64,000 nt of DNA from positions 1,547,836 through 1,611,835 of the forward strand of contig NW_002060949.1 in the NCBI RefSeq assembly GCF_000150275.1. The letters run 5' to 3'. Positions 53,301 through 64,000 of the stretch are shown here, piece after piece. Within the stretch, counting starts at the first letter, position 1. Each line of letters starts with the position of its first letter. A model generated the notes under the pieces. The model was not told the DNA's origin and made no database searches. It saw only the letters and a program-made list of their open reading frames with translations. The DNA is from Trichoplax adhaerens (lineage: Eukaryota; Placozoa; Uniplacotomia; Trichoplacea; Trichoplacidae). The translations under genes and the position numbers were made by a program.

Positions 53301-54646
53301 GATTTAAATTCAATTCAATGAAGTTGATTCATTATGTATCGATCTCGATCCCTAGACAAGTATTTATCAATTAATTTTTTACATCTGATTTCGTAGAAAG
53401 TATCGGTGGTGCATACAGTAATTTGATGGTGCTATTTTTCTCCTAAATTCATTATAATAATAAATATAATGTTAAATATTAAGCTCTCTCTATCAAAATG
53501 CAAAAATATGATAATTTTTTCAATTTGCTAGCAATTAGGGCCATAAATTATTTCATAATTTTCATTAACTAATAATCCATTCTATATTCTTATGCTGTAC
53601 TTTTATACTTTATTTTGGAAAGATGCTAGTCTACATGATAGCTATTATAACTGAATTTTTCAAGTAATAGATAGTTATAAGCCCCTTTTTTAAATAATTC
53701 TAATGTGCGACATCTTGTTTATAAAGTAAGCTCCATGAATAACTATTATATTGATAGAAATTGGACTCTCACCAAAGGTTACACAGAAAAGGAAATAAAT
53801 GTTTTAACAATGATGATAGTCTATTAATGTGCGTTTTAGTTGTGAAAAAGAGTAAGAGGTGTTAGATTCGATGACGATCAAAGTACTAACGTAGGAATTA
53901 AGTAACATAGTCATGAAGTATTTTGGTAGTATTTCATTAGAAATAAGAAGCCCAAACATTTAATGATGAAACGTTGTTGTCACATCACTTGGATATACAA
54001 CAGATCTTTAAGACCGTATAAGTAAGGTAATATGAAGTCTTCTAGTCAATGATAACTAATTAAACGTTATATCATGTTATAATAACTTATGATGTATATA
54101 AGTTTATAGTCATGTTGGTGGGGAATTAATGCCTTGTATTTCACCATTAGATACTATAAACAAGTCATAAAATAACTAACTTGCACGAAAAATAGACTGT
54201 ATAGCGTACAGTATGATCAATTTTCATGATTAGCAAACAGCGTGGATGTACATATCTATCATCATATTAGAAGAAAACAAAAGTTCCCATTTTAAGCACT
54301 AAAGAATAAATGTATAAACACGTGATGAAAAACTATAAACGCAAGTTGGCGATAAGTTAAAATATTACAAATGACTGACAATAATGAATAGCATAATGTA
54401 TGTGGTAAAAGGCTATAAAGTATTGTGTATGGCAAATTAATATGAAAAAGTCAGGGAATTAGAGTTGATCAAACCCATGGAGAAGAAGTCGATTTGTTGA
54501 TTCTCATTACTCATTATAATTAAGGATTTGAATAGTAGGCGGGGCTAAATAAATAGTGATCGTCTAATTTTTCTTCATTGAAATTAAAATTACTTTAGAC
54601 GATTAACCTCTACGAGAGACAGAAGTAAACTGTTGGATAGGCTTAC
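50363..54646. other. Long AT-rich stretch with no gene recognised
   Basis: About 4.3 kb without any exon I could support on either strand. The plus-strand open frame at 51935-52138 is not convincing. If the minus-strand signal-peptide exon at 55.6 kb is real, its remaining exons should lie in this interval. Confidence 0.35.
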
Positions 54647-55621
54647 CTAAACTAAAATAGTTATAGTCAATCAATGCCTTAGAGATTTCGCTTTTTAAAG
54701 AGTTCCACAAGTAATCTTAACGATCATAGCTACCGTCGCAATAATGTAGACATAATAGCATATCCATTTTAATACCGTAAGATATAGATAAAAAGTGACA
54801 ATTGAACACTACCCAAATTGAAGGAGATTGTACATGTGCGTTTATATCTTTATAGATTATCTAAAAACGCTCCCTTATTATTTAGATTGACTATTTTGAT
54901 GTAAACAATACAAAAAATTTCATTACATATTAGTAAATTGTACAGAGTAAGTGCATATGTACAAGAGAGAGAGGAGAGAACATGTCTAAAAAGACTTATT
55001 CTGTTATCCGAGTTGACTTAGTGTGCATATTTAACAAATAAGAATATCTCGATTACTATATGTACCGTAGATGACGAGTACAAATTCGTTTGATTACTCA
55101 GTTGCTATATTCATTTTTACTTACTACTTGGAGCAATAAATTAAATAGGAAAGTTGAAATTGGTGAAAGAAAATTGTTAAATAGGAAGATTTTGTCATTA
55201 GTACTGATAGAATATTAGCTAGAAAGCTATCAAAATGATCTTTAGTATCTTTCGTCAGTTTAAACTTTAATTAAACGCTCTTGCTATTGGAAGTGGTATT
55301 CTGTAAGTATTTCTTAAAGTTAAAGTAATATAGAAACATTGAATTTTTGATTTCATAAGAGAGGGTAACAATTTGGTTAAAACTTGCTATATAGACTCAT
55401 TTATCACTTAAAATGCTGTTATCAATTGTCAGATATTTTCTTATAAGAACTATTATACATGAAAATAAACTTAACCCATACTTATTCAGAGTAATCGTTT
55501 ATTGTGAGAAAATTAATAGCTATGATGAAGATAGTTTATATCTGTTCTTACCTTTGGCTAAAGTTGGTAAAGCTACGGCTACCATTATAGTCAATGCTAA
55601 AATTGTAAACGATAGTTTCAT
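54647..55621 (-). CDS. Candidate secreted peptide precursor, first exons (partial)
   Basis: Exon 1 is 55621-55552 and encodes MKLSFTILALTIMVAVALPT followed by LAK. It is a textbook signal peptide: short basic start, hydrophobic core, and small residues before a possible cleavage after PTLA. It ends at the strong donor AAAG-gtaaga in phase 1. A phase-compatible second exon may be 54715-54647, encoding DYLWNSLKSEISKALIDYNY and a few more residues, followed by another strong donor (G-gtaagc, phase 1); its acceptor (ttaag) lacks a good pyrimidine tract. Further exons were not identified. This may be the start of a neuropeptide, toxin-like or other secreted-protein gene; no product class can be assigned. 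The overlapping plus-strand ORF at 55413-55694 is its shadow. Confidence 0.42.
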
Positions 55622-56930
55622 TTCGACGACAAAGAAATTGAAGAATAGATGCCTTGCAATTGATGGTAATCAATTTTTCTTGATTAGTAGTTAGTTTGCC
55701 AGATAGTACAACTAATGTTGGCCTTATTTAGTATAAGATTAATTTCGAAAAAAGGACGAGGAAGAGAGCGATAGAGGGGAAAACTTCAGACTATAATTAT
55801 GTAATGATCTATCGAGTAAAGGGTAACCCGACTTCTTTTATTTACTGCCTTAATTGATCTAAAGTAATTATACTCGTATGATTTGGATCCTAGATAACAC
55901 GTATACATATACATATACAGTATATAGAAACTGTTATTGTTTTATTTCATGGCATGATCATGGTATTATTTATTTTATCGATTGTGTCTCGACAACACTG
56001 CAATCTATTTCCTTCATCAACTTATAGAATAGATAATAAAATCAGCTATTCTAAGACATACAACATGATTGGACGATTATTGACCACAAAACAAGTTTAA
56101 AATAATCATCCGTAGTCCTTATCAGTAACGAGAACCCTAATTAGCCTATTGGATAAAAGTCTTGACATCGCCTATTGAACAAAATTAAGATGCAACTGGA
56201 AATAAAGCCTATCCTATAAACACCAGTAATACAATGCGAATAATTTGCATTGTATATCTTTTAATTATTGTACGGTCTTATGTAGTCTTATGCATATATA
56301 TTCATTTTGATGTATTTCCAAGCAAATAAAAATCAATATTGTTTTATTCACGATAGAGAAGTTAATTGCAGGAGGTGCAGATTTCTTGTCTTTTATGTTT
56401 TCAAAGATAAATAATACGTTTGTACATGCTTAAACTAGAAACACAATCTAAACATGGACTTCCTTACTAGCATTAAGAGTAGAAGTTTTTTGTATATATT
56501 TTAATATCAACAGAGCAGGTTGATAATGATGAATGTTAATTAATTTCCAGCATGCTTGGACTGCAACATAAAATCAAACCATGTAATGTTCATTGGTAAA
56601 CTAGTATGTACATAAATAAATCCTTTCTTGCATGATTTTTTTATCATTAAGAGTTGAGGCTAAGTTAGTTTAACCTCCATTCTATAAAGGTTATGTATTG
56701 TTCCATTTCCAACATTAGATCGATTCGTTCATTATTAATTGGCCAGATGACAGATGAAATAAATTATACTCTTTATATCCGATTGAGTAGAATAGAAGTT
56801 GGCAGATATTACTAATAGCATTGGTATTTGTAACATGATAAAGGATTTAATCCCATGAGAGAATCTTTGCATCATTCATGGCATTGCATGCAGATTGATA
56901 TCAAGACGTGATCTCATATCACGATTTTAA
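55622..56930. other. Intergenic stretch, nothing recognised
   Basis: AT-rich sequence upstream (minus sense) of the signal-peptide exon. It includes a TACATA tract at about 55903-55920. No exon or strong repeat was recognised. Confidence 0.35.
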
Positions 56931-57050
56931 TTAATAGAATGTAATATTGTACATAAGGACTACAAATGGCGCCGAATAATCAGTTGGATCTCCAGCCTTG
57001 CCATTTATTATAAGATCGGCGCCTTTATGACTCACACCAATATATGCCAT
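56931..57050 (-). CDS. Short open frame of 39 codons, possibly an exon, unknown
   Basis: The frame begins MAYIGVSHKGADLIINGKAG and ends at TAA 56933-56931. It is noticeably less AT-rich than the surroundings and its codon choice looks like that of real exons nearby. It is preceded on the minus strand by tgttgcatag, a usable acceptor, so it could be a terminal exon rather than a free-standing ORF. Two GGCGCC sites lie inside it. No family was recognised. Confidence 0.25.
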   Translation of the reverse strand: MAYIGVSHKGADLIINGKAGDPTDYSAPFVVLMYNITFY

Positions 57051-57425
57051 CTATGCAACAGTATGACATGGAAAAATTGGATAATAGAACTCGATCACGG
57101 TAGAACTAGAATTATTATCTTCGTTCCAATTTTGATTTCGGTATGTAAATAAATCAAACTTCCGTTTCAACGATCCTTAAGATGTTCGAGTTAAGGGCCA
57201 TTTCTAATCATAGCTATCATTTGAATTGTTGGAATCTACTGCACAGGCAAAATAGACCATGCTATAGCGTCAATCTATATATACTTGCCAATTGGATAAT
57301 TAAAGAATTAGAAAATGTGTAAAACAATATACCAGGTGAATAAGTATTAATATTGTGTTTTTACCGTCAGACATGGGGCGTATTACGGTTTATACCTATA
57401 CTATTATTTATTCATAATTAGGGAT
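57051..57425. other. Intergenic stretch before the gap
   Basis: Nothing was recognised. The adjacent assembly gap may hide sequence. Confidence 0.3.
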
Positions 57426-57475
57426 NNNNNNNNNNNNNNNNNNNNNNNNNNNNNNNNNNNNNNNNNNNNNNNNNN
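57426..57475. other. Assembly gap, 50 N
   Basis: Fifty undetermined bases. The exact round length suggests a placeholder rather than a measured gap size. Confidence 0.99.
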
Positions 57476-59850
57476 AAATCAAATACGATGTTATCTTCCG
57501 CAGTATTGGTTGGTTATTTTCTTCTGACGTATAATAACCTTGTGAAATTAAGAGTTGCTTCGATAAATCAGTAAACACAAAGTGATTTATCGTTCTCTTT
57601 ACCGTGAGCGTTTGTTCTACTATTAATAATCAAATCATTAATGTTCTTTCATTAAAAAGCTGAGAGAAAACGATGCTATAGCGTTTGAAGAAAAAAGTAC
57701 TGAATTCTATTGTTTTTAAAGAGTAAATTATATGACAATTAACAGTTTGATTCCAATACAACGTTATAAATCTATTCCTATTGAAAATTATTTTAAATAA
57801 AACTGAACTTACCACTATATATCTGCGTTCATTACGTACTCTATACATAACTGCCAAAGAAATACTTTCTGAGAAGTTAAAATGAGGGTGATATAATTAA
57901 TTCACAAATTGGGAATGGGCTAAATTATTTCTATAGCTAACGTATCGTTAATTTAGCATACTAATTAATTCATTGGTTCTTTATAGGATATTTACCTTTT
58001 TGATTTGGTAGCTTTTAAACTGAGTTTGCGTCCAATTACGATATGGTTATCGTTACGATTAATTTTATATGATACGTGGTAGACAGTTTATTTTGAAATT
58101 TAGAACGTATGCGTCCCGAATTACGGTAACCATCCACTTCAGATTTTTAGATAGCGCCCAAGTTCTTATTAACGATTAGCCATTCAATTAAATTCTTTCC
58201 ATACGGTATGGTAGTTAATTACGATTATCGTATTTTCTTCAAGGGCTATAAATATTCGTTCCTAATGATTTTATCCGTAAAATTTAAATTTATTAATTGA
58301 ATTCTCTCGTCAGTTATATTTAGAATTTGTTTCGTAATATTCATCGTCCTTCTGTCACCTATTGAGCAGTTCCTGCTTGCAGATAGGACATTCTTAACTG
58401 AAGTTTACCTGTGCAATGAGCAGTATATAATTTGTGATAGAGTGGCCAACTCGACTAATATATTCTTCACTCAGCGTATAGCTTGGATCAGAAAGCTTCC
58501 GCGTTGAGATTCGCTATCGAATACTAACGTAGACATTAGCAACATTAGGATTAGTATTGCAATCCATGCGACAATAGAAAGCTTACAGTTATCGCATCGT
58601 CTTCAGAAAGTTATTTACAACCATGTTTAATAATACCGGTCTTTACTATCCCATGGTAACCTGGTGTATAGCGTGCACATAATTATCCTCGCATACCACT
58701 GCTTGATATAGCAATTACGATAGGATAATAATTATAATTGGTAACAAAACGAGATGACAGATAGAATGATTTAAAAAAATTGGACAATTAACAAAGGCTG
58801 GCGTTAGTCGTAATTAGATATATTGTGCTGTAGATTGTAGGCAAGTCTAGATACTGATAGGACTCTTGTGCTCTTCAGTCTCTAGTGTCTCTTTGCGAAG
58901 CAGATTGCATGCAAATACGGTCTGCAGAAGAGGAAAGAGAACTAACAACAATAAAAACAAAAACAACTACCCTAGCGATAGCCCTCGCAAAATTAATACA
59001 AGTAGACAGTTCTCACATAATATCGTGATTTACATCAAAATTATTTTATTGCGCATGTATACGAGCTTATTGAAAATTTGAATTGTTTACTACACTCGCA
59101 GTCAAGTCTTATACACTTTGAAGAACTCACTATAATTGATTGGAAATAAAATAGTAAATACCAGGGACTATATTAGGAAGGAGGAAAATATTAATCGAGC
59201 AATCCTTGTAAATTCCCCCATTCTATAATCACGCAATAGAACGATCTGATGGATAAAATGTTGTACCATGATTCTGCATTAAGATGAGTAAAGCTCTTCT
59301 ATTCTATATACTAGGTATTGTTTATTTGTTTTACAGGACACATTGAAAAATGGCCATATCTTCATTGATACCATTTTCGTCTTTTTATTCTCTTTGATAG
59401 ATCAAGAATAATCAAAGATATTGTCTTGTATTAAGCTATAGAATGTTTTTAAATGCAAAATAGTTTGTGTATTAGAGATTTGAATTGTAAGGTATTGGAG
59501 AGAATAAAGCAACTTACGGTTAGACAAGTGAACTGAAACAGTTTATTATTCCGCTGTGTGTACAATGCTACAGCATATCACAGGTGCATCATGTATAAAT
59601 ATCATAGGTCAAAAAGCAAATTATAAACAACACTTAATGCTTATATCCGACTACCGCATACCTTTGAAGCTGTTATTTAAACATCTGACTTAGCTACTAC
59701 CTGAATATCGTGAAATAAAATGTGCAAGTACTTGCAGTACACGAAGTATAACGAGCGTGGGTTCTACTATTTATTTTTTATTTTGAGGCAAGATGGTGTT
59801 CCAAGGTCCGTCAGTCGCCTACAGCGGCCAATAGGACTGATAGAGACTTA
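57476..59850. other. Mostly non-coding stretch with two doubtful exon-like patches
   Basis: A 38-base minus-strand patch at 57850-57813 has a good acceptor (tttctttggcag) and donor (gtaagt). A less AT-rich patch at 58861-59030 on the plus strand is open in two frames after an acceptor-like actgatag. Neither could be linked to a gene, and nothing else was recognised. Confidence 0.25.
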
Positions 59851-59851
59851 A

Positions 59852-60026
59852 GTCAGCTGATTTTTAATCAATAATGACGCGATATTTTTAGCTGTCAGCA
59901 TCTTTGACTTATTATGCAGACTGCCATCAGTCTCTTTTCCACACAAGTGATCCTTGTGGAAAGTTTTGTCAGCCTATTTTCTAATAATGATGTGACATAT
60001 TAGCTGTCAGTCCCTTTGACTTATTT
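59852..60026. repeat. Two-copy direct repeat, period about 116 bp
   Basis: Two segments (59852-59913 and 59968-60026) share GTCAGC, then AATAATGA, then ATATTagCTGTCAG, then TTTGACTTATT. Confidence 0.65.
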
Positions 60027-60229
60027 TATTGCGAAGTAGAAAATAACTTGAGTACTAAGGTAGTGTATTACCCAAATCGAGAATTAAGAGTCAAACTACG
60101 TATAAAAATACATAATCTAATATAGCCTAACGTATAATTACAACTAATGAGTCAGCGATCACTCGTGCCGAAAAGAGAGACAGAGACAGATGACCTACAA
60201 AAGCCAAGTTAGGTATTTTTCAGGTTTCA

Positions 60230-61200
60230 TTTGGCATAATACTTTATATAATATAGTCGGTTAATAGAGTAAAATCCAATCTACGGTATAACAAATGAAT
60301 TCCGATAGAACGACCAAGGAGTAATAAAAGAACTACCGTCTAGAATACCTTATTGTTATTGAAACAAAATTGAAAAAAAAATTAAAAATTGATACATAGC
60401 AATGGCCGTATATACGCGCTGTGTATTCTACCTCACACGTGTATCATAGCTAAGTCCAATACTGTGTCCTTACTTCTCAGTAATACTTTGTATAATTAAT
60501 GTAGACGCTTAATAATAGAATAAAATATAACTTACAGTACAATAAATGAATTTCTATAGGATGGCCAGGAAAAATAAGAGAACTGCTATCTAAAATATCT
60601 TATTGTTGTTAAAACAAAATCGGCCATCAAATTGCTAGATAATGCATAGCAGCGGCTGTCCATAGTGTATTCTATCTCGCATGTGTATTATACCGGAGTC
60701 CAATACTGTGCCCTCAGTTCTCAGTAATACTTTATGTAATTAATTGATATAGACGGTTAATAGAAGAAAATATAAGTTACAATACAGTAAATGAATTTGG
60801 ATAGGATAATCAAGGAGTAATTAAAAGAACTGCTATCTAAAATATCTCAATATTGTTAAAATAAAATCGGACATCAAATTGCTAGCTAATGCATAGCAAC
60901 GGCTGTCCATAGTGTTATATAACCGAGTCCAATACTGTGCCCTCAGTTCTCAGTAATACTTTATATAATTAATTGATATAGACGGTTAATAGAAGAATAT
61001 AGTACTTATAGTACAATAAATGAATTTTGGATAGGATAACCAAGGAGTAATTAAAAGAACTGCTATCTAAAATATCTTAATATTGTTAAAAAAAGTCGGA
61101 CAAAAAATTGCAAGCTAATGCATAGCAACAGCTGCACATTGAGTGCACATGGTGTATTCTACCTTGCACGTGTATCATAACCGAGTCATACACTGTTTTC
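60230..61200. repeat. Satellite-like tandem array, four copies of about 240 bp
   Basis: The segment TCCAATACTGTG occurs at about 60455, 60699 and 60929, and the AAATGAATTt word at about 60293, 60545, 60788 and 61019, giving a period of 230-250 bp. The order in each copy is AATACTTTATaTAAT, then GACGGTTAATAGA, then ACAATAAATGAATTT, then AAGAACTGCTATCTAAAATA, then TTGTTaaAAcAAAATCGG, then AATGCATAGCA, then GTGTATTCTA, then CCGAGTCCAATACTGTG. Copies 2-4 are closer to each other than to copy 1. Confidence 0.85.
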
Positions 61201-61440
61201 TGAGTGCTCCACTCAGAAGCAAAAACACGCACATAACTAAGGCTATATAAGAAAATGAACAGGCAGTGAAAATATCATATCGTTATTCCAATCAAAACAT
61301 GACGCAGGTTATTGCACGACGCAGTCGTTATGCAATAGTAAATCCAGGTACCGGGTCCGGTACCTTTTATCGAGAGATCTGTCACGATACGAAACGTAGC
61401 TGAAATTGGACTGGTGATTTCAGCTAATTACGGTAGCAAC
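61201..61440. promoter_or_regulatory. GC-richer promoter-like patch with a near-perfect palindrome
   Basis: AGGTACCGG-GT-CCGGTACCT at 61346-61365 is an inverted repeat with 9-bp arms. Upstream, TTGCACGACG and CGTTATGCAA (about 61305-61335) form a looser inverted pair. The patch is far less AT-rich than the flanks and is followed by an ATG and a strong donor. It could be a promoter, but no established element is named with confidence. Confidence 0.35.
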
Positions 61441-61466
61441 ATGGAGCAGCAGCACTCAATTTCCAG
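61441..61466 (+). CDS. Possible tiny first coding exon (MEQQHSIS...)
   Basis: ATG at 61441 opens MEQQHSIS, followed directly by the strong donor AG-gtaatg in phase 2. It sits just after the promoter-like patch. Possible 3' acceptors in phase exist near 61640 and 61877, but no downstream exon could be confirmed, so the gene is unproven. Confidence 0.2.
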
Positions 61467-64000
61467 GTAATGGATTGCGAACCAAGAAGGGATTATTAAG
61501 CCCATTCATTTCAGGAAATTACCGCAAAATTGCAAAACTAGAACCATTTACCTGAGTATTTCTTATTAACAGGTTATTATTTGGATAAGCCGTTAATGAA
61601 AATACGGATAATTGTCATTGTTTGAGAAGTTAATATTACAGGTTGATGAAATTATATAGGGCTGAATTGTTGTAGTTTAAATGTCATTTTCATACATATT
61701 AGTGCGAGACATTATGATACTAATTGTCAAGCTGTTGTTGTAAGTGCATAAAATTAATGAATAAGATTCTATTTCATATTAATTTAGATAAGATTTATCT
61801 TATAGAAATTATACTCGTACATTTTAGATGTAATAGATTACTTGTTTTGCATATATGGGTTATAATTAATTAGTTACAGAGGGTCATGGAACTGGCGTAA
61901 CAGAAACGTTTTTGAAATAAAACATTTTATTTCATTGTAAAAGCGATTTTGGAGTAATGAATTGATTTAGAATGAAACCTGGCCGAAAATAATACCTGAT
62001 GATAACCAGGAAGTCGGTAGCGTAGGTGCCGAGTATGATATACAGTAGATGTAAAAGTCTAGATAAATTTAATTCTTTGGCCAATAATTATCGAGCTTTA
62101 TGGAAAATTTAAAATCAACATATAAGGAAACTGCTGTAAGTTATGCTAGTTGATAAAGTCTACGATTTTTCTGAAAAATACGCCATGCTAACTATATATC
62201 TTGAAATAGAAAATATAAATCCAAATAAAAACATAGATTTTTCGGTATATAGATATATTACTTTCACATCCCTACCTTGTTTATATGCAATGTATGATCT
62301 TGCTGGTCTAATAACTTAACGTTTCTAAAAAAGTTATCATTCTTTTGATTGTAGATTTGAAAAAAGCAAATCATACGCAGTTTCCTATATAAGTTATATG
62401 AAAATAATAAATATGGGTATTGAATGCCTTTAAGTAGCTCTAATGCTGATACAGTTAGTATTCAGCTAAAACATTTCAATTTAGCTGCTGAATTGATATG
62501 AATAAGAGGGTAATTTAGTAAGTAAGGACATTGCAGAAGATAATATCTCATCTGCAACATGATTCGCTATTTCTGTAATTATGATATTCATCTAAGGGCT
62601 CGAGGTAAGTTTTACTCAGCATCGCTCACAAGGTAAACAGTGTCGTGCATTTTCGCTGATTTGATTCTAATAGCAATTTATGAATTGAGGATATATTAAG
62701 GGTTGCTATAAAATCGTAAAATCGCATACGCAAATATATAGCCAAATCGCAACGTTACCAGCATTCTATTTTATTTTCCAGATAGTTTTGTAGCTAATCA
62801 ATTATTTTACTTTGTCAGCATCGATAATTAACATTATTAAAATGGATTAATATTATTAATGCAATAATTACTCATTTACTTATTATTCAATTTTAAAATG
62901 GCAGTCTTATGTACTTATGATGACTCACAAAGTAATAAAAAGAATCATTGTATTAATTACCTATCTTTTCGCTATAGTACTGTACTGCACATCATTTGCA
63001 TATGAATCCTGCAAATAGTTTACCTAAATATTGCAAATATTGAACTTTACCCAGAATATCACTTAGACAAGCGGTTGATTGACTAAAGATATTTCAGATG
63101 ATTCAATTAGTCATTTTTATTGGTATAATTACTATTTATATCAAGAGAGTGCTACGCATGGATGATGTGTAATAAGATTTTAATGCAAGATATAATTGAT
63201 AATAGGAAACGTTATTTAAATTTAGTATTTACAGACCAGTAAAGTTTTAACAGTGATACAATTTCAAAATGTTTATTATAATATTTAAATAAACCTGAGC
63301 TATTCCTACAATCTATTTTATCATCTATGCAGCAGCCTAAATAGTGATATCTAAAAACATGTAATCAGTTTCCGACTACGATAAACACATATTCTGTTTG
63401 TTCTAATAAGTTCATATACACAACGTCATTGACCATAAAATAAAATCTGTAAGTACCTCTAATGACGGTCAGATATCATGCATAGCAGAGATAATATCTT
63501 GGCGACACGACCATAATGAAAAAATTTCGATTTCATTATGAGCGTGAAATATAGGACCAATTACTTCAATATATAATATAATCTATTCTTTAAATGAATT
63601 TGCTATGAAAAGTATTTGACATACGTATGTCTATACTGTAATACTCTATCTTTAAATAAGCAGACGCAAAGGAATACTTAAATTAAATATTAGTAAATGG
63701 AGTGGTAGTAGAATTAATTTAAAATATTTAGTTTTATATCTTAAATAAGGATGAATTTACGTAAAATTCTTTTATGGTACCAATGAATAAGACCTTATCT
63801 TTTTACTTATCTACTCGTACTTAGCAAATCTAAAGTCTGACAGTGTTACTTGGCTCTGGAGAATTAATAACTCTTCCAATATTGGCTGAGCGATAATGAA
63901 GATAGATATTCTGGTCATATCAGTTTATTAATTTGATATATATTTAAGATATTGACGCAGTTAACCATACGTTTTGTCCATTTACGATGCAAAACTATAA
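61467..64000. other. AT-rich terminal stretch, no gene recognised
   Basis: No exon, RNA gene or repeat array that I could support. Any exons following 61441-61466 would be here or beyond the window. Confidence 0.35.

Noticed and set aside
57813-57850. 38-base minus-strand exon-like patch with good acceptor and donor
   Set aside because: No compatible neighbouring exon was found, and short patches with both signals are expected by chance in AT-rich DNA.

Overview
The window reads as nuclear DNA of an animal. It is AT-rich and gene-sparse. Its genes are cut into many short exons by GT-AG introns (one GC-AG intron). Several gene families are specific to, or typical of, metazoans: MIB1, PCMTD with a SOCS box, and ROCO proteins with TIR, SPRY and Tudor-type modules. 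Compact introns, strong AT bias and an enlarged ROCO repertoire suggest an early-branching animal. A placozoan of the Trichoplax type is my best guess, but that is inference and no search was run. One assembly gap of 50 N lies at 57426-57475.

Layout. At 2.5-2.8 kb on the minus strand is the first coding exon of a MIB1-like ubiquitin ligase; the rest runs off the left edge. From 2.8 to 7.4 kb there are repeats, including a three-copy tandem repeat loaded with palindromic CAGTA/TACTG units. From 7.4 to 30.6 kb on the plus strand is a block of ROCO (Roc-COR GTPase) coding sequence of about 60 exons. The first part (7386-18344) is LRR-Roc-COR-zinc cluster-SPRY-SH3-MBT-like-two Tudor-knots. A phase-compatible helical segment follows (19043-20397). 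The last part (20416-30619) is LRR-Roc-COR-TIR-TIR ending in a CaaX box. The helical segment and the second LRR share one reading frame and are separated only by a single TAA, and deleting that codon gives a perfectly spaced leucine-rich repeat. The locus may therefore be one giant double-ROCO gene broken, or regulated, at one codon.

From 30.6 to 33 kb there are diverged tandem repeats and a GPCR-like hydrophobic fragment. RIOK1 (ribosome-maturation kinase) lies at 33.05-38.04 kb (+). At 39.39-42.67 kb (-) is a PCMTD-type protein-isoaspartate methyltransferase homolog with a C-terminal SOCS box. At 44.9-48.8 kb (+) is PEX3, the peroxisomal membrane biogenesis factor. PCMTD and PEX3 are divergent, and the 2.3 kb between them is packed with palindromic CAGTA/TACTG arrays and foldback structures.

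From 48.8 to 64 kb the window is mostly non-coding as far as I can read it. It holds a small basic CX9C protein (50.0-50.4 kb, -), a likely first exon of a secreted peptide precursor (55.55-55.62 kb, -), a short coding-looking ORF at 57.0 kb (-), a four-copy satellite of about 240 bp (60.2-61.2 kb), and a GC-richer promoter-like patch at 61.3-61.5 kb. I saw no rRNA, tRNA, CRISPR array or intact transposase.

Exon boundaries were placed by eye from splice signals, reading-phase agreement and family knowledge. For ROCO A, ROCO B, RIOK1 and PEX3 the summed exon lengths are multiples of three and end at a stop codon.
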